Below are positions 55,646 to 64,000 of a DNA stretch of 64,000 nucleotides, piece after piece. Source of the stretch: Nostoc sp. MS1 (GTDB lineage: Bacteria > Cyanobacteriota > Cyanobacteriia > Cyanobacteriales > Nostocaceae); contig NZ_AP023441.1 in the NCBI RefSeq assembly GCF_019976755.1, positions 1,857,501-1,921,500 on the forward strand. Direction: 5' to 3'. Under the pieces are notes generated by a model. It had not been told where the DNA came from and ran no database searches. It saw only the letters and a list, made by a program, of their open reading frames with translations. The translations under genes were made by a program, and so were the position numbers. How positions within the stretch are numbered: the stretch's first letter is position 1; every line of letters begins with the position of its first letter.

Positions 55646-56607
55646 GGTTGATTTCCTTGTTTCAAACTACGTGAGCTATTTAGAGAAAAAATAATTTCTG
55701 CGATCGCTTGCAGTTTACCATTTAAAACAAAAGGTAGCGATATCCAACCTTTTGTTGATGTTAAAGATGCAAAAATACCAAAAAGTTGTAAAACTATCAA
55801 TTTAATATAATCGCCTAAACTACATTTTTGTAAAATTTGAGTCATCACGTAGTGACGGTTCACCAAATCCATCTTTGCTAACACACCGGAATTATTTTTA
55901 TGATCTCCTGGCTGGCTATCATGAAATATCCTTGCAGTACGAACGTTAGCCAACTTCCATTGTTTTCCCACCACTAAAGAAAGTGTTACATCCTCCATCA
56001 GAGAGTATCCTGTAAAGTTTGCTGGAAACAAGGGTTGAGGTAGTACTTCCCGCCTATAGAGAGTGCAGGTAGTGTTTAGCCATTCTACAGGGACAATTTC
56101 TGGTAAATTAGCGTCATCTTCTGGTAGCAGATTTAACCCTGGGCCGATGCACTTACCAGCGTATGTTGTTTCTAGACGACCATGAAGAAACATAAACAGC
56201 CAACGGCTAATTCTTCCTGGGGGTAGGTAGCGTTGATTTGTAATCATGGCATTGACACCACCCAGGTGAATATCACTTTGTAATGCTTTCCATAATCTGA
56301 TTAAACACTCTGGCTCTAGCAAAATGTCATCATCCATAAGCCAAATAAAATTTTGGTTAGCGTGAAGCATTGCTTGATTACGCTGAGTCGCTGCACCTAT
56401 CTCTGTTGCACGATAATATTTAATATCAGTAGTAAGTCCAGGAATTTGACTCTGACAAAGTTTTTGTGTAGTATCATCGCTAGACCCATCGATCACAATC
56501 ATTTCCACAGGCTGTACGGACTGCTGTGCCAGACTATGAAGTGTTCGCGCTAAAGGTTGGCTACGGTTACGGGTAGGGACTATAGCAGAGATAGGAAGTT
56601 TCAGCAT
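55642..56607 (-). CDS. Glycosyltransferase family 2 with C-terminal membrane segment
   Basis: From ATG 56607 (MLKLPISAIVPTRNRSQPL) the protein has 321 residues. A longer frame from 56664 would overlap the epimerase gene and is rejected. GT-A motifs are AIVPTRNR, MIVIDGSSDDT, the metal-binding IWLMDDDILLEPE, and SLMEDVTLSLVVGK (ED motif). A hydrophobic region near the C-terminus (LIVLQLFGIFASL) may anchor it to the membrane. It is the first gene of a coupled GT2-acetyltransferase-GT2 trio and lies 7 bp after the epimerase stop. Confidence 0.92.
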   Translation of the reverse strand: MLKLPISAIVPTRNRSQPLARTLHSLAQQSVQPVEMIVIDGSSDDTTQKLCQSQIPGLTTDIKYYRATEIGAATQRNQAMLHANQNFIWLMDDDILLEPECLIRLWKALQSDIHLGGVNAMITNQRYLPPGRISRWLFMFLHGRLETTYAGKCIGPGLNLLPEDDANLPEIVPVEWLNTTCTLYRREVLPQPLFPANFTGYSLMEDVTLSLVVGKQWKLANVRTARIFHDSQPGDHKNNSGVLAKMDLVNRHYVMTQILQKCSLGDYIKLIVLQLFGIFASLTSTKGWISLPFVLNGKLQAIAEIIFSLNSSRSLKQGNQP

Positions 56608-56614
56608 AGAATTA

Positions 56615-57667
56615 TTAACGACTACGTTGTTGCCAACTGATGAAAATTTCCTCAAAAATGTCATCTAGCGATTTTGTCAAACTCCACTGTGGATAATGAC
56701 TTTGCATTTTACTTAAGTCGCTAATATAGCAAATATGGTCTCCTTCTCGATTTTTATCTACATATTCATATAGCATTTTTTTACCACTTATAGCTTCAAT
56801 TTTGGCAAATGCTTCTAAAATTGAGCAACTATTTTGTCGTCCTCCACCCAAATTATAAACCTCAGCACAACGAGGGTTTTCCCAAAAAGCATGAATAAAT
56901 CGAGCAACATCAAAGGAGTGAATATTGTCTCTAACTTGTTTACCTTTATAACCGAAAACGCGATAAAGTTTAGCTTCTAAATTGCACTTAATTAAATAAC
57001 TCAAAAATCCATGTAGTTCCACACCACTATGATTTGGCCCTGTTAAACAACCACCACGTAAGCAACAAGTTCTCATACTAAAATAACGACCATATTCTTG
57101 TACCATAATATCTGCAGCTACTTTAGAAGCACCAAATAAACTATGCTTGCTTCTGTCAATTGAGAAATCTTCAGCAATACCGTTTTGATAAGTTGCATCA
57201 TCATATTCCCAACGAGTTTCTAGCTCTTTGAGAGGAATAGTATTTGGTCTATCACCGTAAACTTTATTGGTACTCATATGAACAAATATAGTTTCAGGAG
57301 AATACTTGCGAGTAGCTTCAAGTAAATTAAGAGTACCAACAGCATTAACATCAAAATCGTCAAATGGTCGAGATGCTGCTAAATCATGGCTTGGTTGTGC
57401 GGCGGTATGAACTAATAAGTTAGGGCGTATTTGCTCTATACATTGGAGAATGCCGACGCGATCGCGTATATCTAACTCGATATGCTGAAAATTCTTGTGT
57501 TTTTCCAAAATTCTTTGTTGGTTCCAGCGAGTATCACCAGAGGCACCGAAAAAGTCTGCTCTTTGATTGTTATCAATACCATAAACTTCCCACCCTTCGA
57601 TGCAGAAATAATCTACTACTTCTGAACCAATTAAGCCGGAAGAACCCGTTACTAATAACTTATTCAT
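56615..57667 (-). CDS. NAD-dependent sugar-nucleotide epimerase (CDP-paratose 2-epimerase-like)
   Basis: This extended short-chain dehydrogenase has 350 residues from ATG 57667. Another ATG at 57682 adds five. NAD-binding VTGSSGLIGSEVV comes first, then HTAAQPSHD and the MSTNKVYGD segment with the catalytic Ser/Thr. The usual YxxxK reads SLFGASK, so Tyr is replaced by Phe. The C-terminal sugar-binding half includes GGCLTGPNHSG, FGYKGKQVRDNIHS and YNLGGGRQNS, typical of the CDP-tyvelose/paratose epimerase branch. The Phe may be a subgroup feature. The exact substrate is uncertain. It supplies a modified sugar nucleotide to the adjacent transferases. Confidence 0.88.
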   Translation of the reverse strand: MNKLLVTGSSGLIGSEVVDYFCIEGWEVYGIDNNQRADFFGASGDTRWNQQRILEKHKNFQHIELDIRDRVGILQCIEQIRPNLLVHTAAQPSHDLAASRPFDDFDVNAVGTLNLLEATRKYSPETIFVHMSTNKVYGDRPNTIPLKELETRWEYDDATYQNGIAEDFSIDRSKHSLFGASKVAADIMVQEYGRYFSMRTCCLRGGCLTGPNHSGVELHGFLSYLIKCNLEAKLYRVFGYKGKQVRDNIHSFDVARFIHAFWENPRCAEVYNLGGGRQNSCSILEAFAKIEAISGKKMLYEYVDKNREGDHICYISDLSKMQSHYPQWSLTKSLDDIFEEIFISWQQRSR

Positions 57668-57919
57668 AATCTGTCGATTCATATTTAGTCTGTTTATTTA
57701 CTTAAAAATTTAGCAACAATATCCTGTTTAGAATAAAAGTTGGTCAAATGAATGTTATATTTTTTTGTCAATTTCTTAAATGTATTTTTCAGTTATGCTT
57801 ACCCCAGTCGAGTGAATCCCAATAACTAACTTAACCACTCGCTGAACACTTACCATTCCCACTTAGAGCTTTAGCAAAATTTAATGATGTTTCCATTTCA
57901 TAGGATGTGTGAACTTTAC

Positions 57920-58633
57920 TTAATATCCGCCATAATATTCTTTTACTTTTTGTAAAATTACTAAAGCATCACTGCATTTAGAACTCATAGTGCTGGAGTA
58001 ATTGAAGCCGAGACGTAAACTATGCTTAATTAAGCGTGGAATATTGGGTAACCCTAATCGGGAGTTTATGACCTGGTATCCACATTCATTAATCAAAAAC
58101 TTTATTGAATTACAAGTAGATATCATATAAATATCATCAATAGCAATAAAGCCACCAATTCTCAGCAATCTATCAGAAAAATAGGCATCAATCATTGATT
58201 GTCCTAATCCATGCCCTCCATCAATTAAAATAAAGTCGAATTTTTTTTCAGACAAAATTACTTTGGGCAAATAAAATTCAGATAAATCTTCAACCCATTC
58301 TAAGTGATCAATATAACCCAGTTGCTCAATAACTCTGAGTCCTGTGCTTCCCGAATGTGTTTTTTGGTATGGGTCAATGGCAATATGTAAATCATTACAT
58401 TTAAAATATGATTTTGCTGCTATTATTGCAGCAGCAGAGCCTCCACTAGCTAAACCAATTTCGAGTGTTGAAGCAAGTTGGAAGTGATTAACTAAAGAAG
58501 CCATCACTAAAGATTCAGATAAGGATACTGATGTTCCCGATGTATAGGGGTTGTTGGCATAATCCCGCTCTATAGTTTGTTGTAATTCTAGCGGTAATCT
58601 TGGAAATTCTAGATTCTTTGCAACATTACTCAT
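57920..58633 (-). CDS. Class I SAM-dependent methyltransferase (Methyltransf_24 type)
   Basis: The 237-residue protein has the SAM motif LEIGLASGGSAAAIIAA (about 57-73), an acidic end of strand two (HIAIDPYQ) and FDFILIDGGHGLGQSM (about 133-148). It ends IGGFIAIDDIYM. This branch often methylates sugars or small glycan-related compounds in polysaccharide and secondary-metabolite loci. The acceptor is unknown. It starts at ATG 58633 and is separated from its neighbours by spacers on both sides. Confidence 0.85.
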   Translation of the reverse strand: MSNVAKNLEFPRLPLELQQTIERDYANNPYTSGTSVSLSESLVMASLVNHFQLASTLEIGLASGGSAAAIIAAKSYFKCNDLHIAIDPYQKTHSGSTGLRVIEQLGYIDHLEWVEDLSEFYLPKVILSEKKFDFILIDGGHGLGQSMIDAYFSDRLLRIGGFIAIDDIYMISTCNSIKFLINECGYQVINSRLGLPNIPRLIKHSLRLGFNYSSTMSSKCSDALVILQKVKEYYGGY

Positions 58634-59043
58634 AGGTCTTCTGTATGATCAACGTAGTAAATTAATTTTTTCGTGTTGCTACACGGAAAGATAAATATAG
58701 GAATCATACTTGAATCTTGCTAAGTATACTGAGAAACAAATCTTTATATGGCAAGCTTCCAGCCAATTTGGTTTTTCAAAAATCAAATATGAATCCTATA
58801 TCTTAATAAAGCTATATTTTTACACTTCAAATCATAAAATATTAATTTAATTAATCACTATTTTGTCTTTGCCAATGAGAAAGCTTATTAGGATATCTTT
58901 TATTTTGGTCATACAAATCGATCAATTAATGACTGCATTTAGTGAAACTGTGACGCAAGTCTACCTTTTCGCTTTCCATTGTTACAAATTTTTGTAGCTT
59001 TGCAGTATGAACATAACGCTCTAGTTCAGATCAATTTATCTTG
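58634..59043. other. AT-rich spacer
   Basis: No gene, hairpin or repeat of note is visible. A promoter for the methyltransferase gene is expected but not placed. Confidence 0.4.
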
Positions 59044-60267
59044 CTATGAACCAACCCGAATTGTGTTTAAAAGATATTCAAATCTACATTGCCATGTATG
59101 GTCACGCAACGCTCTTTCATGCCCTGCTTCTCGCAGTCTTTCTGCTTCTACTGGGTGGTCGAGGTAAAATTTGGTCTTGTCGACTAATTCTTCCGTAGAG
59201 AAATAAGTATCAATTTCTTTACCTAAGCGATAGAATTCCGTAATCTCATCTGTATAACCTGTTAAGTAACAAGTTCGACACATTGGAGCCTCAAAGTCTC
59301 TAAGGCGTACATGAGGAATTAATTTTGATCCAGGACGACCATCAGACCATACATTGCTGAAGTTAAGAACTACTTCATATTGTGCAAAAGTATCGCTAAT
59401 ATTGTCAGCAAAACCACAGGCAGCATTGGCTAGTATGGGAAATAGTTGGCGACTTTGATATCGATGAGTTAACTGGTTGATAGTTCTGCTGATTCCTGTA
59501 ATCATACCTTGGCTTTGGAAATTACTCCAAGCTGCTTGAGCATAACTTTTAAGCGTACCTGGTTGAGATAATTGCCGACCTAAATATTCTGTCGGTTGGG
59601 ATACTGATAATTTAACTGGATTTTTTACAGAGGGATGAGAAATCCAACCACTACCATAAATATCTACAGGAATTTGGTTGATTAGCATCTGTGCAAGTAA
59701 GCGATCACGATCTGCATAACGCTGACCAACAAAACAGGCTTTAGATTGACGAATTTTTCCAGCTACAGGGTGATAAATTTCTGGGTTTGCTCCCATCTGT
59801 ACCCAGATCGGATTAGCACCAACTCCAATATAAAGCGATCGCGCCTCTTTTTCTGGATGCCAGGAAAAGCTTACTTTAGTCGCGATATGTGCCACAAGTT
59901 CAAATTGGTAAATACTATTACAGTAAAAATTAACTGTAGGAATACCCAGTCGATGAATTTCTTCAAATCCAGTAGGCTCAAAGTGAGCGTTGTAAAAGTA
60001 ACTCAAAAATAAGTCTACGGGTTTTTGTTGATGAGCCTGTAGTAATTCATCTACAATCTTTTGTGTAATTTGCGAGCGAACTTCTTTTTCTTGTGGAGTG
60101 AAATCATCTGAGATTTGCATAAATCGACTAGCTGGCAACAAATCCACATTTGATTCAATAATTTCATGCCCTAACTGTTTTAATGCTGGGTAGAAATTGC
60201 TACTCCATAAATTACCATAGAAGTAGTTTGGATTAATAGAATGACGAACAGCACAAAATATACGCAT
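59044..60267 (-). CDS. CgeB-like glycosyltransferase
   Basis: The 407-residue protein has a GT-B layout of the CgeB/DUF3880 type: N-terminal IFCAVRHSINPNYFYGNLW, PVDLFLSYFYNAHF, a central ACFVGQRYADRDRLLAQM (about 179-196), and a C-terminal segment RLRDFEAPMCRTCYLTGYTDE with the acidic residues usual for family 1 transferases. It ends WQCRFEYLLNTI. CgeB proteins glycosylate spore or surface structures. The sugar and target are unknown. It starts at ATG 60267. Confidence 0.85.
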   Translation of the reverse strand: MRIFCAVRHSINPNYFYGNLWSSNFYPALKQLGHEIIESNVDLLPASRFMQISDDFTPQEKEVRSQITQKIVDELLQAHQQKPVDLFLSYFYNAHFEPTGFEEIHRLGIPTVNFYCNSIYQFELVAHIATKVSFSWHPEKEARSLYIGVGANPIWVQMGANPEIYHPVAGKIRQSKACFVGQRYADRDRLLAQMLINQIPVDIYGSGWISHPSVKNPVKLSVSQPTEYLGRQLSQPGTLKSYAQAAWSNFQSQGMITGISRTINQLTHRYQSRQLFPILANAACGFADNISDTFAQYEVVLNFSNVWSDGRPGSKLIPHVRLRDFEAPMCRTCYLTGYTDEITEFYRLGKEIDTYFSTEELVDKTKFYLDHPVEAERLREAGHERALRDHTWQCRFEYLLNTIRVGS

Positions 60268-60499
60268 TCACTTTATATAATTAATGTAATGATACGTGTT
60301 ATTGAGATAATTTTTATCAAAAAGATGTTTTACATTTTTTATAGCAATTTTGGTAAATATTTAGTATTTGCTATGATTTTATATACCTTTTGTATTTGAT
60401 TAATTAGGTGAATTTATATATACCTCAAACTCATTGATAACTAAACATCTTAGATATAGCCTTCATTCTTTTTTACATTAACTGAAATGTATCAGGTAT

Positions 60500-61681
60500 T
60501 TAATTAATTGCCTGATAAAAACTTTGAACCACTTTGGTATAGGAGAAATAATCAACGCCTTTTACCAAAGCGTTAACTGCTAAATTAAACCGATACTCTG
60601 AACTTTCAGATAGCTTTTTTACTGAATTAGTAAGTGTACCTATATCTTGATTTTCAACTACTTCAGCTACGCCAGGATTTTCTTTTGCCCATCGAACTGC
60701 CGAACAATAATGTGGCCCCCAAATCAGTAGCGGTAGACCAATTACAGTATAGTCTGTGAGTTTACTAGGAAAACTCATCTCCATATTTGGGCGATCTTCT
60801 TGCTCAAAACTCATTGGTACAAACAAAATATCTGCGTCTTCTCGTAACTTATGAATTAACCGTTGTGAGGGAATTAGTGAGTGTACAATAATATTAGGTT
60901 TATTAAGTCCAATACGTTCGATAGATTCTGGAGTTAGAGAAGAATAAATAAGTAAGCGATCACCAGTTAGTTCCAAAACAGATGCTAAAGATATTAAGCT
61001 ATTAGCATAAGCTCTAGTGTGTACTGACCCAGCATACGCAAATACAAGAGAACTATAAACTTGACTTAACTTATCAGGTGGTTGTTCAAATATAGAAACA
61101 TCTCTTGCCCTCAAAGGATACAAAACACTACCTTTAACACCATACTGCTGCTCGTAATATTTCATCATGTAAGGTGAAACACAAAGTCTCGACTTAGCTT
61201 GCTTGTAGATACTGCCGAAAATTTGCTTTACTAAGTTTTTTAACTGTGGTAATACAGGTATAAAGGATGTCCATTCATCATGGATAATTAAATGTAGTGG
61301 TAAATCGTGTTTTTTTGCTAGTTCTGCCGCAGTTATCCAAGATAAACCATGAGCTACAGTTAAAATTGCTTCTGGTTGAAAGGATTTAATTAAATTATCG
61401 AGTTGATGCGATCGCCATTTCGCAGTCAAAAGGAGATAGGAAGTATACACATAAGTAAACCGACTATTTAACGCTCGATTGTAACCTACAAAAATTGTTT
61501 TATAAATAACATTTTTTAAGCGATTTGGCTTTTGAGATTTAGCAATATTACCTTCAACTATACACAGAATATTACCAGGGTATTCTTGCAATAAACGATA
61601 TAATAATGCTGAACCAGCAACAGTAGATTCTACTGGAACATCACCTATATAAATCAAGCGAGGTATATGTGAATTTATCAT
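60500..61681 (-). CDS. GT-B glycosyltransferase (family 4-like)
   Basis: From ATG 61681 (MINSHIPRLIYIGDVPVE) the protein has 393 residues. A start at 61696 would add five. The N-domain has STVAGSALLYRLL. The donor-side domain has SLVFAYAGSVHTRAY and a C-terminal PSKLTDYTVIGLPLLIWG. The usual E-x7-E is not clear. The nearest acidic pattern is FEQEDRPNMEMS, so activity details are uncertain. It is 42 bp downstream of a GT2 gene on the same strand. Confidence 0.82.
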   Translation of the reverse strand: MINSHIPRLIYIGDVPVESTVAGSALLYRLLQEYPGNILCIVEGNIAKSQKPNRLKNVIYKTIFVGYNRALNSRFTYVYTSYLLLTAKWRSHQLDNLIKSFQPEAILTVAHGLSWITAAELAKKHDLPLHLIIHDEWTSFIPVLPQLKNLVKQIFGSIYKQAKSRLCVSPYMMKYYEQQYGVKGSVLYPLRARDVSIFEQPPDKLSQVYSSLVFAYAGSVHTRAYANSLISLASVLELTGDRLLIYSSLTPESIERIGLNKPNIIVHSLIPSQRLIHKLREDADILFVPMSFEQEDRPNMEMSFPSKLTDYTVIGLPLLIWGPHYCSAVRWAKENPGVAEVVENQDIGTLTNSVKKLSESSEYRFNLAVNALVKGVDYFSYTKVVQSFYQAIN

Positions 61682-61723
61682 AAAGCAAATCAACAATTAT
61701 GGCTAAAAATTACATTAGATTTT

Positions 61724-62623
61724 TTATAAAAATTTGTATGACTCAACTTCCCAATAACTGTTAGGATTTTCTTGTTTTTTTCTAACGATTTTTTTGCCGG
61801 AAAAACCAAAGATATTTGTTAATATTTTTTTTATTTTAGGTATATTATGTATTTTATTTTGAATTATTTTATCTCTTAAAAAATGTTTAGACCATTTACA
61901 GTTATTTCTACAATTATTTAATATTAATTCACTTTCTTTAGCATAAAAATCTTCCTGACGTACTCTTTGATTAAAACGATATCTAAATCCTCCTAATGGA
62001 GAATGTGTTCCATATAAATCTGTATGTAAAAAAAATCTAGACCATAAATCAAAATCACCAGCAAATTTAAATTCAGTACGGATATGGCTGCCAGTTTTTG
62101 TCCATAAACTACGCCGCCAAAAAGTTGATTCCTGTTGAATCCAACCAATCCATTCTCCCCTACAAGGTGAATAGTAACCATCTAAAAAACCATCTTGGGA
62201 ATAACCTGGAATTGATGAAAATCCCACACAAAACCCTTGATAATCATAAGCTGCGGGACTCAAAGTAGTTAACCACTCTATCTCTGGCAATTCAGACATA
62301 ATACTGGCTACGGTATGCAACGAACCATTAAAATACATATCATCACTATTTAACCATGCCATAATCTCCCCAGTAGAATGAGCAAACCCTTTGTTAACAG
62401 CAGCATAATGTCCTTCATCCGATTCACTGCACCAAAAATACAAATGATTTTCATACTTTTTAATAATATCTATACTTCCATCTTTACTGCCACCATCAAT
62501 AATAATGTATTCAAGATTTGGGTAATTTTGAGATAACACACTGTGAATTGTTGCTTCTAAAAATTCAGCTTGATTATAAGAAGGAGTGACTATAGAAATT
62601 TTAGGGTATTTTTGTAATAGCAT
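61724..62623 (-). CDS. Glycosyltransferase family 2
   Basis: The 299-residue GT-A enzyme shows SIVTPSYNQAEFLEATIHSV (about 10-29), YIIIDGGSKDGS, the metal-binding MAWLNSDDMYFNGS and, towards the acceptor side, QQESTFWRRSLW. The basic C-terminal tail (about 250-285; KIKKILTNIFGFSGKKIVRKK) may associate with membrane lipids. It starts at ATG 62623, 10 bp after the upstream GT4 stop, so they form an operon. Confidence 0.93.
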   Translation of the reverse strand: MLLQKYPKISIVTPSYNQAEFLEATIHSVLSQNYPNLEYIIIDGGSKDGSIDIIKKYENHLYFWCSESDEGHYAAVNKGFAHSTGEIMAWLNSDDMYFNGSLHTVASIMSELPEIEWLTTLSPAAYDYQGFCVGFSSIPGYSQDGFLDGYYSPCRGEWIGWIQQESTFWRRSLWTKTGSHIRTEFKFAGDFDLWSRFFLHTDLYGTHSPLGGFRYRFNQRVRQEDFYAKESELILNNCRNNCKWSKHFLRDKIIQNKIHNIPKIKKILTNIFGFSGKKIVRKKQENPNSYWEVESYKFL

Positions 62624-62633
62624 TATATTTTAT

Positions 62634-63731
62634 TTAGTTGACCACATACTGATAGGCTTGTATAGTTTGTGACACGGTTTTGTCCCAACTAAATTTCTGA
62701 CTTTGCTGTAAACCTTTAGCAATCATGCGCTCTCTTTCAGCAGGATTTTCTAGTAAGAATAATAATTTATCAGTTAAATCAGATATAGAGGTTGGCTCAA
62801 ACAACAAACCCGCATCGCCAACCACCTCTGGAATACTAGAACTATCAGAAGCAATTACTGGTGCTTGGCATATCATAGCTTCTAAAGGTGGTATACCAAA
62901 ACCTTCATATAAAGATGGGTAAACAAATGCAATACAGTTTCGATAAAGTTTAGCTAAGTGTGCATCACTAGCAAAACTAAAATGCTGAATATGCTTACCT
63001 AAATTCATTTCATAAATTAATTTTTCCTCCATTATATCAAACGGTGTACCCACTACACAAAGTATGATATCTGGTACTTTAAAAGTAATTTTTGAAAAAG
63101 CAATTAGTAGTCTACTAAAATTTTTGTAATTGTTTCTCCAGCCTACATGGAGAAAGAAAGGCTGAGTAGGAATAATTTCATTTCCATACCCAATATTTGG
63201 GCTAAAATCTGTTGCTAGATGAGTTACATAAATTCGCTCTTCAGGTAATGAATATCTTGTCAAAAGGTCTTTTTTAGTGTTTTCTGAAACACATAAAATT
63301 ACATCTGCTGCTAAGATTGCATTACGTTTTATTTCAGCTACCTGCCCATCTTTATCCATTAAATTAGCAAAAACTTCATGAATCATGTCATGAACAGTCA
63401 AAACCATAGGATACTTATTCTTTGTTAATTCTCTACGAGAGAGCAAAGAATAATAAGTAGGATGAAAAATTTGAGGTTTATCAAGTATTTCAACTGTTCT
63501 AAAATAATGTGGTTCAAGCCAATAACAAACTCTTCCTGGACGAAACCCAAATCTTTTGTAAGAACACAATTTTAAATTAGGGTGATATGGGTGTGGCTCT
63601 TGGCGAGAACGAACAGTAGTTAAAGTTGGATGATAATTTTTGGGTAATCTACTAATTAAATTATCGAAATATCGGCTAATACCACCTACTTTTTGCAGAC
63701 TATATATTTGACCATCATATAAAATACGCAT
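62634..63731 (-). CDS. Glycosyltransferase family 4
   Basis: The 365-residue GT-B enzyme has N-terminal GGISRYFDNLISRLPKN, a hinge region TVHDMIHEVF, and a donor domain with PFFLHVGWRNNYKNFSRLLIAF. The E-x7-E motif lies in PSLYEGFGIPPLEAM (Glu at about 279 and 287). It resembles mannosyl- or rhamnosyltransferases of capsule loci, but the sugar cannot be named. It starts at ATG 63731 and is 14 bp after the stop of the partial gene upstream. Confidence 0.94.
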   Translation of the reverse strand: MRILYDGQIYSLQKVGGISRYFDNLISRLPKNYHPTLTTVRSRQEPHPYHPNLKLCSYKRFGFRPGRVCYWLEPHYFRTVEILDKPQIFHPTYYSLLSRRELTKNKYPMVLTVHDMIHEVFANLMDKDGQVAEIKRNAILAADVILCVSENTKKDLLTRYSLPEERIYVTHLATDFSPNIGYGNEIIPTQPFFLHVGWRNNYKNFSRLLIAFSKITFKVPDIILCVVGTPFDIMEEKLIYEMNLGKHIQHFSFASDAHLAKLYRNCIAFVYPSLYEGFGIPPLEAMICQAPVIASDSSSIPEVVGDAGLLFEPTSISDLTDKLLFLLENPAERERMIAKGLQQSQKFSWDKTVSQTIQAYQYVVN

Positions 63732-63745
63732 ATTTTAATTTTCTT

Positions 63746-64000
63746 TCATAACTTAATACAAAGAAAAGAATAAAGCCTACCTGGTGCGTTATCAGAATGG
63801 GATAGGCGCTGTCTAAACTTAGTTTCTAAAAGTTTAGATTTGATAAAAATTGGCTTAAATAATTTACCAAATTTTCTTTCTAAGACGTTAGAAAAAAAAG
63901 CTTTTATCTCTGTATTGGATGTGGGATAATGGTTAATCACACTATCAAAAGAACCAAGACAATTTAGAATTTTAAATCCGGCTTTATGAATTACTAAAGT
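63746..64000 (-). CDS. C-terminal end of a gene running off the window (possible methyltransferase)
   Basis: The frame is open from the right edge (codon at 64000-63998) to the stop at 63746, giving 84 residues. Although a GTG at 63940 could start a 64-residue protein, the in-frame upstream sequence LVIHKAGFKILNCLGSF reads like the end of a class I methyltransferase. It is followed by a basic region (KLFKPIFIKSKLLETKF). It ends GRLYSFLCIKL. The family is not certain from this piece. It is 14 bp upstream of the GT4 gene and is part of the same operon. Confidence 0.6.
   Translation of the reverse strand, partial: TLVIHKAGFKILNCLGSFDSVINHYPTSNTEIKAFFSNVLERKFGKLFKPIFIKSKLLETKFRQRLSHSDNAPGRLYSFLCIKL

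Noticed and set aside
56608..56664. Upstream start of the GT2 gene overlapping the epimerase
   Set aside because: The added residues do not resemble a GT2 N-terminus. ATG 56607 leads directly into the conserved first strand and gives a 7-bp gap.

Overview
The window looks like chromosomal DNA of a filamentous, heterocyst-forming type cyanobacterium (Nostoc/Anabaena/Trichormus group). The signs are a cyanobacterial rRNA operon with tRNA-Ile and tRNA-Ala in the spacer, roughly 40 by-eye copies of the HIP1 octamer GCGATCGC, many heptamer repeats typical of Nostocales intergenic DNA, AT-rich spacers, a lipid A/Omp85 cluster in the order I recall from Nostoc PCC 7120, and a cyanoexosortase/PEP-CTERM module next to exopolysaccharide genes. 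The organism call rests on recognition, not on a database search.

Region 1 (1-2660): 5' part of an rRNA operon on the minus strand (16S, tRNA-Ile, tRNA-Ala, start of 23S), with a near-perfect sigma70-type promoter and a shared boxA-like element. Region 2 (2.6-11.4 kb): mixed housekeeping and accessory genes: an FHA/flavin oxidoreductase fusion beside a second FHA protein with a zinc ribbon, endonuclease V, two conserved unknowns, a Tat-type aldo/keto reductase, a solitary cytosine-5 DNA methyltransferase and a Uma2 protein. Region 3 (11.4-18.8 kb, minus strand): outer-membrane biogenesis operon omp85-lpxC-fabZ-lpxA-lpxB, with purC upstream. LpxB has a repeat-derived N-terminal extension. Region 4 (18.8-24 kb): long spacer, a small conserved protein, a frameshifted TPR gene, a coiled-coil protein and ubiD.

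Region 5 (24-31.1 kb): phosphate uptake locus pstS-pstC-pstA-pstB under a clear three-repeat Pho box, interrupted downstream by an intact IS982-family element with terminal inverted repeats and a 5-bp target duplication, then a second pstB with an altered Q-loop. Region 6 (31.1-41.7 kb): M61 peptidase, Crp-family regulator, a MITE-like element, an ATPase-less PilB-like protein, a cytochrome c6-like protein, an envelope/stress-type group (coiled coil, Pmp3-like, DUF360-type membrane protein), Tex and a small membrane protein.

Region 7 (42.4-64 kb): cell-surface and polysaccharide locus. A PEP-CTERM protein precedes cyanoexosortase A, its partner protein and an HpsJ-like protein (plus strand). 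These converge on a long minus-strand series of glycosyltransferases, a Wzy-like polymerase, an acetyltransferase, a sugar-nucleotide epimerase and methyltransferases, with one divergent Tat-exported beta-helix protein. Together they look like an export/anchoring module coupled to synthesis of an extracellular polysaccharide, resembling hormogonium polysaccharide (hps) loci. The last gene runs off the window end.
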